From NCBI GenBank assembly GCA_017518025.1, contig JAFWWR010000110.1, forward strand, positions 1 through 30,132: a stretch of 30,132 bases of DNA. The letters run 5' to 3'. The translations under genes were made by a program, and so were the position numbers. The notes below the pieces were generated by a model, which had not been told where the DNA came from, did no database searches, and saw nothing but the letters and a program-made list of their open reading frames with translations. Shown here piece by piece: positions 7,383-16,157 of the stretch. This DNA comes from Clostridia bacterium. GTDB taxonomy: Bacteria > Bacillota > Clostridia > Oscillospirales > CAG-272. Numbering within the stretch: the stretch's first letter is position 1; every line of letters begins with the position of its first letter.

Positions 7383-10300
7383 GTTATGACGTCGCCTCGG
7401 CGATACTGAGGCAGAACAGAGAATACAGAGACCTGAGCGATCTCGCTTTCTCCGCCGGAGGGCGGGGGGCGATCCGCCCAGCCGTAGCCGGGGGCCTTCC
7501 GGAGACCGCCCGGTCTGTTTTCGTGCTTGCGTTCGCGGAGGACGTGACCCTTTCCGGCAAGTCGGTGCTGCTCCTGTTCCCCGACGACCGTGAGGCGTCG
7601 ACAGCCGCCGCCGCGCTGACGGAGCGCGGGGTCGACGCGCTGTTTTACCCGTCGCGGGACTATAATTTCAACAATATCACCACGTCTCACGAGACGGAGA
7701 ACGACCGCCTCCGGGTGCTGAACCGCCTTTTCGAGCCGGATTCCGCCCCCGCGGCCGTCTGCGCCGGCATTTACGGCGCACTACAGATCACAGTCGGCAG
7801 GGAGGAGTTCGTCTCCAGGACTACGGTCATAAGGAGCGCCGATACCGTCGACACGGACGCCCTTTGCCTGAAACTGACCGAAAACGGCTACACCCGCGTG
7901 GAACTGGTGGAGGGCCCCGGACAGTTCGCCGTCCGCGGCGGCATCGTGGATGTGTTCCCGCCCCTCGGACGCGCGTGCAGGATGGAGCTTTTCGGCGACG
8001 AGATCGACCGCCTCGGTTATTTCGACGCTGTGACTCAGCGGTTCACCGATTTCAGCGACAGCATCGTGATCCCACCGGCGCGGGAGGTCATCCTGACGGA
8101 AGAGATACGCGAGGAACTTACGAAACTTCTGACGGCGCAGCTCAAAAAGCTCGCGCGCATGACGGACGAGCGCTCGGACAGAGCCGGGCGGATCATCCTC
8201 TCGGAGCTCGCCCGGCTCCGTGAGGGCATGGACCCCGAATCGTCCGATAAATACATCCCGGTGATCTGCCGTGGCGAGGAATGTCTCCTCGATCACTTCG
8301 ACGGAGTCGTCGTGCTGGACGGATCGTTTGAACTCAAATCGAGAGCAGAGGCGGCGGAGACGCTGCTTGCGCAGAGTCTTGCAGGTCTTCTCGAGACCGG
8401 CGAGCTTTTCACCTCCTTCGATACCGACAGATACGTCGCCGGCTTCGGCAAGGTCACGGAAAAATCACGCACCGCCTTCACCGTGTACGCCGCGGGGCTC
8501 ATCGGATCGGCGGAATCGGCGGGGATAAAGAACGGCGTGACTTTCGACTTCGGCGCGCGCCACGCCCCCTCTTATAAGAGAAACTCGGAACTTTTCTTCG
8601 ACGACGTCCGGTCCTTCGTGCGCCGCGGTTACACCGTGGGCGTGCTTTTCGCCACGGAAAGCGAGAGGAGCAACGTCTCGCAGAAGCTGGTGGAGGAAGG
8701 TATCACCGTATACCCCTTCGGCGGCGACGAACTCCCGGCGACGGACGGAACACGCGGTATCGTCGTCACGGCTGCGGGCAGTCTGCCCGGCGGTTTCGAG
8801 CTTGCCGCTTCCCGGGGCGCTCTCCTTGATTTTTCCGGCGCCGGCACCGTAAGACGGCGGCTCGTGAGCAAGAAATTCAAGGCGATGAAGGACGCCGCCG
8901 AGACCATACTTTCATATTCCGACCTGGAGGTGGGCGATCTGGTAGTCCACGCCGCGTACGGGATCGGTATGTACCGCGGCATCGAGAATCTCACCGTGGA
9001 CGGCGTGTCCCGCGACTACGTGAAGCTGGATTACGCCGGCGGCGACAACCTGTTCCTGCCGGTGGATCAGCTCGATCTCGTGTCGAAATACATCGGCGCG
9101 GGCGCCGATTCGGGCGCGGTAAAGCTGTCGAAGATGGGCGGCGCCGACTGGAACAGAGCCCGCACAAAAGCAAAAGAAGCCACGAAGGAAATGGCGAAGG
9201 AGCTCATCGAGCTTTACGCCCGCCGCCGCAGGACCAAAGGCATCGCCTTCGAGCCGGACGACGAGATGAGCCGGGAGTTCGCCTCCACCTTCGAATACGA
9301 AGAGACCGACGGCCAGACCCGCGCCATAGACGACGTGCGCCGCGACATGGAGGCGCCGTACCCCATGGACCGCCTCATCTGCGGCGACGTGGGCTACGGC
9401 AAGACGGAAGTCGCCCTTCGCGCCGCCTTCAAGGCGGTGATGAGCGGAAAGCAGGTAGCGGTCCTTGTGCCCACGACGCTGCTGGCGTACCAGCATTATA
9501 AGAGCTTCGTGACACGCCTCAGGGCGTTCCCGGTGTCCGTCGATATGCTCTCCCGGTTCAGAACGAGGGGAGAGCAGCAGGCGTCCCTCCGCAAGCTCAG
9601 GCACGGCGACACCGATATCATCATCGGCACTCACCGGCTCATTTCCGCCGACGTGGAGTTCCGGGATCTCGGCCTTGTGGTGGTGGACGAGGAACAGCGT
9701 TTCGGCGTGGCGCAGAAGGAAAAACTGAAAAAGATCGCGGCGAACGCGGACGTGCTGACGCTGACCGCCACGCCCATTCCGCGGACGCTGAATATGGCCA
9801 TGGGCGGCATCGTCGACATGAGCATCCTGGACGAGGCGCCGGGCCAGCGCTCGCCGGTGCAGACCTACGTCCTCGAATACGACGACGTGATAATCTACGA
9901 GGCGATCCGCCGGGAGCTCCGCCGGGACGGGCAGGTGTTCTATCTGTTCAACCGGGTGGAGGGCATCTACGGCGTCGCTCGAAGGATACAGGAAAACATC
10001 CCGGAGGCGCGGATCGCCGTGGCGCACGGAAAAATGGACCGGGAGGAGCTGGAGGAGATCTGGGAGGCGATCATCCGAGGCGAGGTGGACGTGCTTGTCT
10101 GCACCACCATCATCGAAACGGGCGTCGACATCCCCAACGCAAACACGCTTATAATCGAGAATTCCGACAACTACGGTCTCGCCCAGCTTCACCAGATCAG
10201 GGGCCGCGTGGGCAGATCCGGAAGACGCGCCTACGCGTACTTCACGTACCGCAAGAACAAGGAACTGACCGAAGTCGCCGAAAAGCGGCTTTCCGCCATC

Positions 10301-10948
10301 AAGGAATACGCCGAGTTCGGCGCCGGGTACAAGATCGCCCTGCGGGACCTGGAGATCAGGGGCGCGGGAAATCTTCTCGGCGCGGAACAGCACGGCCACA
10401 TGGAGGCGGTGGGCTACGATCTGTATATGAAGCTGCTCAGCGAGGCGGTCATCGAAGAAAAGGGCGAGATCGTGGAGAAGCCCGCGGAGTGCGCCGTGGA
10501 CCTGCGCCTCGACGCGTACCTGCCGAAGAGCTATATCCCGTCCTCTCCTCAGAGAATGGAGATTTACAAAAAACTTGCCAGGATCGGCTCGGAGGACGAC
10601 TACGAGGACATGATCGACGAGCTGTGCGACCGCTTCGGCGAGCCGCCGACCACGGCGATGAACCTTTGCAGGATCGCGCTGGTCCGCGCCCTCGGGGCGA
10701 ACTCCGGGATAACGAAGATCGACGAGAGGGACGGCGCTGTCCGCCTCTTCCCGGCGGAGCCGGATCCCGCTGCCATCACCCGCGTGGCGGACGAATACCC
10801 CCGCGGGACGGTCCGGGCGGTGCCCGGCAATCCGCTCTCCCTTATCTGCCGCGTGCCTCGCGGGATGAAAACCGTGGATTTCGTCACGGGTCTGCTGAAA
10901 AAATACGCGGGAGCTCGGGAAGCCGACGGGGAAGGAGAAGACTTATGA
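7379..10948 (+). CDS. mfd: Transcription-repair coupling factor
   Basis: A 1189-residue ATP-dependent translocase that removes RNA polymerase stalled at DNA lesions and recruits UvrA. Domains in order: UvrB-like N-terminal module (residues 1 to ~350); CarD-like RNA-polymerase-interacting domain from ~520 (GDLVVHAAYGIGMYRGIENL); superfamily 2 translocase with Walker A GDVGYGKT at 669, the DEEQRFG box near 770, TATPIPRTLNMA, and motif VI HQIRGRVGRSGR near 940; and the C-terminal TRCF domain. Length is close to E. coli Mfd (1148). The start overlaps the pth stop by four bases (ATGA) and has GGAGGAG upstream. The stop in turn overlaps the first phosphatase start in the same way, so mfd sits in the middle of a translationally linked string. 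Confidence 0.97.
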   Translation: MSYDVASAILRQNREYRDLSDLAFSAGGRGAIRPAVAGGLPETARSVFVLAFAEDVTLSGKSVLLLFPDDREASTAAAALTERGVDALFYPSRDYNFNNITTSHETENDRLRVLNRLFEPDSAPAAVCAGIYGALQITVGREEFVSRTTVIRSADTVDTDALCLKLTENGYTRVELVEGPGQFAVRGGIVDVFPPLGRACRMELFGDEIDRLGYFDAVTQRFTDFSDSIVIPPAREVILTEEIREELTKLLTAQLKKLARMTDERSDRAGRIILSELARLREGMDPESSDKYIPVICRGEECLLDHFDGVVVLDGSFELKSRAEAAETLLAQSLAGLLETGELFTSFDTDRYVAGFGKVTEKSRTAFTVYAAGLIGSAESAGIKNGVTFDFGARHAPSYKRNSELFFDDVRSFVRRGYTVGVLFATESERSNVSQKLVEEGITVYPFGGDELPATDGTRGIVVTAAGSLPGGFELAASRGALLDFSGAGTVRRRLVSKKFKAMKDAAETILSYSDLEVGDLVVHAAYGIGMYRGIENLTVDGVSRDYVKLDYAGGDNLFLPVDQLDLVSKYIGAGADSGAVKLSKMGGADWNRARTKAKEATKEMAKELIELYARRRRTKGIAFEPDDEMSREFASTFEYEETDGQTRAIDDVRRDMEAPYPMDRLICGDVGYGKTEVALRAAFKAVMSGKQVAVLVPTTLLAYQHYKSFVTRLRAFPVSVDMLSRFRTRGEQQASLRKLRHGDTDIIIGTHRLISADVEFRDLGLVVVDEEQRFGVAQKEKLKKIAANADVLTLTATPIPRTLNMAMGGIVDMSILDEAPGQRSPVQTYVLEYDDVIIYEAIRRELRRDGQVFYLFNRVEGIYGVARRIQENIPEARIAVAHGKMDREELEEIWEAIIRGEVDVLVCTTIIETGVDIPNANTLIIENSDNYGLAQLHQIRGRVGRSGRRAYAYFTYRKNKELTEVAEKRLSAIKEYAEFGAGYKIALRDLEIRGAGNLLGAEQHGHMEAVGYDLYMKLLSEAVIEEKGEIVEKPAECAVDLRLDAYLPKSYIPSSPQRMEIYKKLARIGSEDDYEDMIDELCDRFGEPPTTAMNLCRIALVRALGANSGITKIDERDGAVRLFPAEPDPAAITRVADEYPRGTVRAVPGNPLSLICRVPRGMKTVDFVTGLLKKYAGAREADGEGEDL

Positions 10949-12042
10949 CAGAACTGATATCCCCGGCGAGAGGAGCCGTTTTGTCCGTCCTCACCGACGT
11001 GCAGAGAGAATTCCTGCGTCGGCAGAAGGAGGGACTTATCGACGGCTCGGCGGAAAAGCACTATTGGGACAGCTCCGCCTTCGGCTGGCTCCCCGACAGC
11101 CGCGATCCGCGCCGGGACCTCACCGCCCCCGCCGCGGTCCTCATCCGGTTCAGGACGGACGATCCTCTCGCGCCCGTGAAGGTGGAGGTGTCGGAGAGGG
11201 ACGATTTTTCGGTCCCCGCGGCCGTAACGATCGGCAGGATAGAGCAATCTGCGGAGGAAGAGGGAGTCTTCCATGCGATCCTCACCAATCTCACCCCCGG
11301 GAGACGGTATTTCTGGCGCGTCACCGCGGGAGAGCTGTCCGCAACGGGAGAGTTCTCCGCCCGGGACGAGGAAATGTGCCCGAAAGATATCGAAGGCACC
11401 GCCAACGTGCGCGATATCGGCGGGTATCCCGCGGCGGGCGGCAAAAGGATAAAATACGGACTCTTTTACCGCGGCGGCGCCCTGGACAGCAGGGTCGAGG
11501 ACCGGTACCGTCTCACCCGGCGGGGAAAAGAGACCGTCAACGACGTGCTGAAGATCAGAACGGAGATCGACCTGCGTGGCGAAGACGGCGTGTTCCATGA
11601 AAGCGAGGCGGGACCGGATCTGAAGTACGTCATGATCCCGTCGCTCCATTACAGCGACATGATCCGCGACGAAGGCCCGGCGCTGCTGAAACGCATTTTT
11701 GAACTGCTCTGCGACAGAGAGAATTACCCCGTTTACATACACTGTCAGGCGGGAGCCGACCGCACCGGCGTGGCGGTCATGTTCCTGCTGGGACTACTCG
11801 GCGTGCCGGACGACGTGATCGAGGCGGACTATAACGTCACGTCCCTTTCCATCGACGACCGGCGTGACTGGCGCGGCAGTCTGCACATGGACGACTTTCT
11901 CGCGACTCTCGGCGGGATCTCGCCGGCGCCCACCGTGTCGGAATCGTTGAGGAATTTCCTCTATACCGTTGGCATTCCCGCCGAAAAACTCGACGGATTG
12001 CGCGATTTCTTTCTTGATGCGACAAAAGGAGACCTGATATGA
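10945..12042 (+). CDS. Fn3-like/PtpB-type phosphatase, paralogue 1
   Basis: A 365-residue protein without a signal peptide, so probably cytoplasmic. It opens with the signature shared by all five paralogues (LISPxxG...SVLTDxQxEF). A Fn3-like beta-sandwich follows (roughly 60-145, ending RRYFWRVTAGELSATGEFSA), then a Y_phosphatase3-type phosphatase domain (roughly 150-365) with NVRDIGGY, YGLFYRGG and RTEIDLRG. The P-loop IHCQAGADRTG has Cys267 as nucleophile and Arg273 for phosphate binding. Family knowledge: related enzymes such as mycobacterial PtpB dephosphorylate phosphotyrosine, phosphoserine or phosphoinositides through a cysteinyl-phosphate intermediate. The substrate here is unknown. 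The frame is also open far upstream inside mfd, but ATG 10945 (AAGGAG seven bases upstream, ATGA overlap with the mfd stop) matches the starts of its paralogues. Confidence 0.88.
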   Translation: MTELISPARGAVLSVLTDVQREFLRRQKEGLIDGSAEKHYWDSSAFGWLPDSRDPRRDLTAPAAVLIRFRTDDPLAPVKVEVSERDDFSVPAAVTIGRIEQSAEEEGVFHAILTNLTPGRRYFWRVTAGELSATGEFSARDEEMCPKDIEGTANVRDIGGYPAAGGKRIKYGLFYRGGALDSRVEDRYRLTRRGKETVNDVLKIRTEIDLRGEDGVFHESEAGPDLKYVMIPSLHYSDMIRDEGPALLKRIFELLCDRENYPVYIHCQAGADRTGVAVMFLLGLLGVPDDVIEADYNVTSLSIDDRRDWRGSLHMDDFLATLGGISPAPTVSESLRNFLYTVGIPAEKLDGLRDFFLDATKGDLI

Positions 12043-13127
12043 ACATAACGCTTATCTCACCCGCCGACGGACTGCGGTTCTCGGTGCTTGACGACCTCTA
12101 TCGTGAGTTTATCCGCATGTTTGAGTTGAAAAAAGGAAGCGAAGACCGCGGCGTGATGCCGGAATTCGGTCACCGGGACGGACTTGACTACGATTGCACC
12201 TATCCGAAGTCCGTCATTTTCCGCTGGAGATCGGACGATCCCCTTGCACGGACCCTGCTCGAGATCTCCGACGACGAGACCTTCGCCGCGCCTTCGCTCG
12301 TCACGATCCACACCGTCCGTCAGGCGGCGGACGGGGAGGGGGAGTACTTCGCCGAGGGGACCAATTTCCGGGTGGGACGTAAATACTTCTGGCGCGTCAC
12401 GTCCGGCGAAGCCGTATCCGAGGCGCGCTCCTTTGAGACGTACCCCGACAAGATACGCCCCGTTGAGATCAGCGGGATCTACAACGTCCGCGACGTGGGC
12501 GGAAGGATGACCGACTCCGGCAGACGGATAAAGCAGGGCCTTCTCTATCGGGGGACCCAGTTCGAGCACATGCCCGAGGACAAATCGGCGCTCAACGACC
12601 ACGGGCGGCTCATGATCCTGCGCGATCTGGGCATAAAAACGGAACTTGACCTCCGCGGAGACGACGACATGGACGAGAACCCCGTCGTACCGGAGCTTCG
12701 AGTGTACCGTTTCCTCGGCGGCTCGTATTACGAGACCTTTCCGGAGTGCGACTACCGGGAGGCGCTCCGCGGCACGTTCCGCGTGCTCCTCGACGAGTCG
12801 AACTACCCGATTTACATGCACTGCGCCGCCGGAGCGGACCGCACCGGCACCGTGGCGTATTATCTTGAATCGATCCTCGGAGTGCCCGTGGACGATATTA
12901 TGCTCGGATACAAGATAACCGGTCTGTCCCTACACGATCACGAGATGGACGGCTGGTACAAAAAAAGAGACGTGGAAAAGCATCTCGGACTGCTTTGGGG
13001 CAAGTACGGCAAGGACGTCCCCTTCCGCGAGCTGATGAAGCTCGATCTGATGGATCTCGGTTTTACGGAGGACGATTTCGACAAGCTGCGCCGTATCTTC
13101 CTCGAGGACGCGGAGAATAAGGGATGA
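12039..13127 (+). CDS. Fn3-like/PtpB-type phosphatase, paralogue 2
   Basis: A 362-residue paralogue with the same layout: N-terminal LISPADG signature, Fn3-like domain ending RKYFWRVTSGEAVSEARSFET, then the phosphatase core with YNVRDVGGRM, IKQGLLYRGT and KTELDLRGD. The catalytic loop MHCAAGADRTG has Cys262 and Arg268. All catalytic-loop residues are intact, so an active enzyme is expected. The start overlaps the stop of paralogue 1 by four bases (ATGA), with AAAGGAG upstream. The insert after the catalytic loop (KITGLSLHDHEMDGWYKKRD) differs in sequence and length from the other copies. That region shapes the active-site lid in this fold, which suggests different substrate preference. Substrate unknown. 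Confidence 0.87.
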   Translation: MNITLISPADGLRFSVLDDLYREFIRMFELKKGSEDRGVMPEFGHRDGLDYDCTYPKSVIFRWRSDDPLARTLLEISDDETFAAPSLVTIHTVRQAADGEGEYFAEGTNFRVGRKYFWRVTSGEAVSEARSFETYPDKIRPVEISGIYNVRDVGGRMTDSGRRIKQGLLYRGTQFEHMPEDKSALNDHGRLMILRDLGIKTELDLRGDDDMDENPVVPELRVYRFLGGSYYETFPECDYREALRGTFRVLLDESNYPIYMHCAAGADRTGTVAYYLESILGVPVDDIMLGYKITGLSLHDHEMDGWYKKRDVEKHLGLLWGKYGKDVPFRELMKLDLMDLGFTEDDFDKLRRIFLEDAENKG

Positions 13128-14164
13128 TCGAACTTTTATCTCCGTCAAACGGCGCTCAGGTCGCCGTCACGACCGATCTTCAGCGGGAATTCGTCCGTCG
13201 CCTGAGGGCGGGGGAGATGGACGGAAACGCTCACGAATACGACTGGCTCCCGAAGTTTGACCGGAACGGCGTCGATCCGTCCCGCCCGGCTCCCGTGACT
13301 CTCGAGTGGATCTGCGACGGGGACGCGGAGGTGGAGTTGTTCCGGAACGGCGCTCCCGCCGCGGCTGAGATCGGACCGGTGATATGCCGCTGCGAAAACG
13401 GTCGGCGCGTCTGCTCCTCCGAGGTGTCGAATCTCATGACAGGCACGAAGTACGAATGGCGCGTCAGATCAGAAAACGCCGTCAGCGAAACGCGTGAACT
13501 CGTTACCGATCGCGGCGTGAGATTCGTGGCGCTGGACGGCATCTCCAACGTGCGGGATATAGGCGGCTACCCTCTGCCGGGCGGAAAAAGAGTAAAGCAG
13601 GGCATGATCTACCGCGGCACCTGCCCCCTCGGAAACTTCGAGCAAACTGCGCTGACGGAGAAGGGGAGGAGCACGTTCACAGGCGTTCTCGGGATTAAAA
13701 CGGAGATCGACCTGCGCGCCGAAGTGGTCGGAACGGACGAGGCGAGACCCGCCGATCCGTCGGTGGAATATCACGTTATGCCGATCGATCCCTATGAGAT
13801 GGCTCTCGGAGAAAAAAGCCGAGAAAAACTCGCGGAAGTTTTTCACATACTGTGCGACGGAAGCAAATACCCCGTCTACGTCCATTGCGGCGCAGGCGCC
13901 GACAGAACGGCGACGGTGGCGTTCATCGCCGAGACCCTTCTCGGGATGGATAGGGACGACGTAAAACTCGACTATAACCTGACCACTCTGTCGTTTATCG
14001 CCGTCCGGAGCTGGGACGAAAACGAACTGATCCCGCGATTCTTCGACGCCGCGGCAAAAGAGACGGGCAAAACGGACAGACAGCCGTCGATCCGCTCTCT
14101 TCTTCTTTCGCTCGGCGTGTCGGAAGCAGAGCTTGAACAATTCCGTTCGATAATGATCGAATGA
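13124..14164 (+). CDS. Fn3-like/PtpB-type phosphatase, paralogue 3
   Basis: A 346-residue paralogue and the most divergent N-terminal half of the five: the Fn3-like domain (TKYEWRVRSENAVSETREL) lacks the LEISD segment seen in copies 2, 4 and 5. The phosphatase core keeps SNVRDIGGYPLPGGKRVKQG, YRGT and KTEIDLRAE, and the loop VHCGAGADRTA with Cys255 and Arg261. The residue after Arg-Thr is Ala instead of the Gly found in the other four. It starts in an ATGA overlap with paralogue 2, the fourth such overlap in a row from pth. Translation is expected to depend on the upstream genes. It ends 16 bases before paralogue 4. Confidence 0.87.
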   Translation: MIELLSPSNGAQVAVTTDLQREFVRRLRAGEMDGNAHEYDWLPKFDRNGVDPSRPAPVTLEWICDGDAEVELFRNGAPAAAEIGPVICRCENGRRVCSSEVSNLMTGTKYEWRVRSENAVSETRELVTDRGVRFVALDGISNVRDIGGYPLPGGKRVKQGMIYRGTCPLGNFEQTALTEKGRSTFTGVLGIKTEIDLRAEVVGTDEARPADPSVEYHVMPIDPYEMALGEKSREKLAEVFHILCDGSKYPVYVHCGAGADRTATVAFIAETLLGMDRDDVKLDYNLTTLSFIAVRSWDENELIPRFFDAAAKETGKTDRQPSIRSLLLSLGVSEAELEQFRSIMIE

Positions 14165-14180
14165 GCGAAAGGAAAAAGAT

Positions 14181-15227
14181 ATGATAAAGCTGATTTCACC
14201 CAAAGACGGCGCCTCCGTTTCCGTAATGACGGACGTGCAGAAGGAATTCGTCCGACTCCACCGTGCGGGCGACTGCGAAGAGATCGACCGGCGGCTGAGA
14301 GAACTTACCGAGGGCCACGCCCACGATTTCTCCCGCCCCGCGGAGGCGATATTCAGCTGGTACTGCGACGATCCCACCGTGGTGATGACGCTCGAGATCT
14401 CCGGGAGCGAAGATTTCGACGACCCCGCCCCGGTACATATCGGAACGATCCGCCAGTCTGCGGAGGACGGCTCCTATTTCGTCCCCGTCACCAATTTTTA
14501 TACGGGCGCGAAGTACTTCTGGCGGGTGGTCTGCGGAGAGGAGATCTCCTCTGTACGCACCTTTTCCACGCCGGAAGGCGGACTGAGGCCGGTGTTCGTT
14601 GACAACGTGCCGAACTTCCGCGATCTCGGGGGACGTATGACCGCCTCGGGCAGACGGATCAGGCAGGGACTCCTGTACCGAGGAACTCACCTCGAAGAGG
14701 ATGAAGGAAGCGGACTTACCGAGCCGGGAAGGGAAATATTCGTCCGGGAACTGGGGATAAAGACCGAACTTGATCTCCGGGAGGAGTCCTTCGGCAAGGT
14801 GGAATCGTCCCCGGCGGGGGAGGGCGTGCGCCTTGTCCTCGTGCCGTTTGACAGTTCCTGGGGCGGCACGCTGAATGACCGCGGCATGGGGCAGCTGAAG
14901 ATGATATTTGACGTCATCACTGATAAAAACAACTACCCGGTATACGTTCATTGCTACACCGGCGCGGACAGAACGGGATTTTTCGGCGTCGTTCTCGGAG
15001 CGATACTGGGCGTTCCCGACAGCGAGATCATTCTTGACTATGAATTCACCTCGCTCCACGAGGAGCGCGACTGGGAGAGGTGCGAGGGCGCCGAGGGCTA
15101 CTTCGGATTCCTCGACGAGACGTACCCCGGCCACACGCCGGGCGAGCTTGTGCTGATCCACCTGCGTGAGTACGGCATCGACCCGGATCTCATCGAAAAA
15201 GTGCGGGAGATCATGCTCGAAGACTGA
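14181..15227 (+). CDS. Fn3-like/PtpB-type phosphatase, paralogue 4
   Basis: A 348-residue paralogue and the first here with its own spaced ribosome-binding site (AAAGGA before ATG 14181). It opens LISPKDGASVSVMTD, followed by a Fn3-like domain (AKYFWRVVCGEEISSVRTFST). The phosphatase core has PNFRDLGGRMTASGRR, QGLLYRGT, KTELDLREE and the loop VHCYTGADRTG (Cys258, Arg264). It is much closer to paralogue 5 than to copies 1-3, sharing NFRDLGGRMTASGRR, the RGMG segment before the catalytic loop and the GYFG(F/Y)LDE segment after it, also at DNA level. The pair looks like the youngest duplication in the array. No signal peptide. Confidence 0.87.
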   Translation: MIKLISPKDGASVSVMTDVQKEFVRLHRAGDCEEIDRRLRELTEGHAHDFSRPAEAIFSWYCDDPTVVMTLEISGSEDFDDPAPVHIGTIRQSAEDGSYFVPVTNFYTGAKYFWRVVCGEEISSVRTFSTPEGGLRPVFVDNVPNFRDLGGRMTASGRRIRQGLLYRGTHLEEDEGSGLTEPGREIFVRELGIKTELDLREESFGKVESSPAGEGVRLVLVPFDSSWGGTLNDRGMGQLKMIFDVITDKNNYPVYVHCYTGADRTGFFGVVLGAILGVPDSEIILDYEFTSLHEERDWERCEGAEGYFGFLDETYPGHTPGELVLIHLREYGIDPDLIEKVREIMLED

Positions 15228-15242
15228 CCGGAGGGAGAACCG

Positions 15243-15584
15243 ATGGATCAATTTGACTGCAACTATACCGAAAACGACCTTGAAGATGCGAAGAAGTTCA
15301 GAGCGGACGTCCACAAGGAGGCGCTGGGAAAGGCGCTGCTGATCCGTCCCGACGTCACGGAAGTGATCGACAAAAACCCCGTCGAATCGTATTTTCAGAA
15401 AGTCTGGGAATACCCCGGGACGTGGTATCTCTACGCAGCGATCCCGGAGGGGTATAAAAGCCGCGACGAACTCGTCGATTCCATAGTGAGAGATACGCTC
15501 GAACACTACCGCGGGAAAAAACTGACCCGCATTTCCGTTCTTCTGGCAAAGAGAAAAAGACGAAAAAGGAGAAAAACAAAATGA
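15243..15584 (+). CDS. Small hypothetical protein with basic tail
   Basis: 113 residues, not recognised. The N-terminal two thirds is mixed alpha/beta with acidic helices (ENDLEDAKKFRADVHKEALGK) and an aromatic segment (YFQKVWEYPGTWYLYAAIPEGY). The last 12 residues are almost all Lys/Arg (AKRKRRKRRKTK). GGAGGGAG precedes the ATG, 15 bases after paralogue 4. The stop overlaps the next start as ATGA, and the AAAGGAG encoding part of the basic tail doubles as the ribosome-binding site of the next gene, which may explain some of the Lys/Arg bias. No transmembrane segment or signal peptide. A nucleic-acid or membrane contact through the tail is only a guess. Confidence 0.75.
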   Translation: MDQFDCNYTENDLEDAKKFRADVHKEALGKALLIRPDVTEVIDKNPVESYFQKVWEYPGTWYLYAAIPEGYKSRDELVDSIVRDTLEHYRGKKLTRISVLLAKRKRRKRRKTK

Positions 15585-16123
15585 GTAAAGTGCTTGTTAT
15601 AACCACCAGTCTCCGTGCGAGAAGCAATTCCGACGTTCTCGCAGGACGGCTGGCCGCAGGCGCGAGGGACGCCGGTCACGAGGTGGAGTGCGTTTCCCTC
15701 AAGGGTAAGAAGTTAGGTTTTTGTATCGGGTGTTTTTCGTGCCTCAAAACACAAAGATGCGCCATAAAAGACGACGCGGTGGAGATCGCGGATAAGGTCA
15801 TGAACGCGGACACGCTGGTGTTCGTCACGCCGATCTACTACTACGAGATGGCGGGTCAGATGAAAACCCTTCTCGATCGCCTGAATCCGCTTTATTCCGC
15901 CGACTACAAATTCAGGAAGGTATATATGCTCTCCGTGGCGGCGGAGGACGAGGAGACCACTCCGGTGAAGGCGGTGAACGGCCTTCAGGGCTGGGTGGAC
16001 TGCTTTGACAAGGCAGAACTTGCGGGCTCCCTCTTCTGCGGCGGCATCACCGATCCCTCGGAAGCTGAAGGGAAGGAAACGGAACTCCGGGAGGCATACG
16101 AGTTCGGAAAGTCGCTGCTTTGA
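15581..16123 (+). CDS. Flavodoxin-fold NAD(P)H/FMN oxidoreductase, iron-sulfur-flavoprotein-like
   Basis: 180 residues of the NADPH-dependent FMN reductase/flavodoxin family. The FMN-phosphate loop is TTSLRARSNSD (residues ~8-18), and the flavin-binding region TPIYYYEMAGQMKTLLDRL lies near 85-105. CIGCFSCLKTQRC forms a CX2CX2CX5C cluster, which fits the compact [4Fe-4S] motif of iron-sulfur flavoproteins (Isf). Many family members with similar cysteines are annotated simply as flavodoxin-like oxidoreductases. It starts in an ATGA overlap with the basic-tail protein and ends 34 bases before paralogue 5, so it is co-transcribed with the phosphatases. Its redox partner is unknown, and a direct link with phosphatase function is not evident. 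Confidence 0.88.
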   Translation: MSKVLVITTSLRARSNSDVLAGRLAAGARDAGHEVECVSLKGKKLGFCIGCFSCLKTQRCAIKDDAVEIADKVMNADTLVFVTPIYYYEMAGQMKTLLDRLNPLYSADYKFRKVYMLSVAAEDEETTPVKAVNGLQGWVDCFDKAELAGSLFCGGITDPSEAEGKETELREAYEFGKSLL

Positions 16124-16157
16124 GGCGGCCGGTATAAAACGTACGAGAGGAAAAAAC

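Noticed and set aside
8912..10399. 495-codon open frame on the minus strand opposite mfd
   Set aside because: Antisense shadow of mfd. The translated sequence is His/Val/Arg-rich with no family signature.
10489..10944. N-terminal extension of phosphatase paralogue 1 into mfd
   Set aside because: The frame happens to be open inside mfd. The paralogues all begin at the LISPxxG signature, and ATG 10945 has a proper ribosome-binding site.
16005..16157. N-terminal extension of phosphatase paralogue 5 into the flavoprotein gene
   Set aside because: No similarity to the other four paralogues, and a good start and ribosome-binding site exist at 16158.
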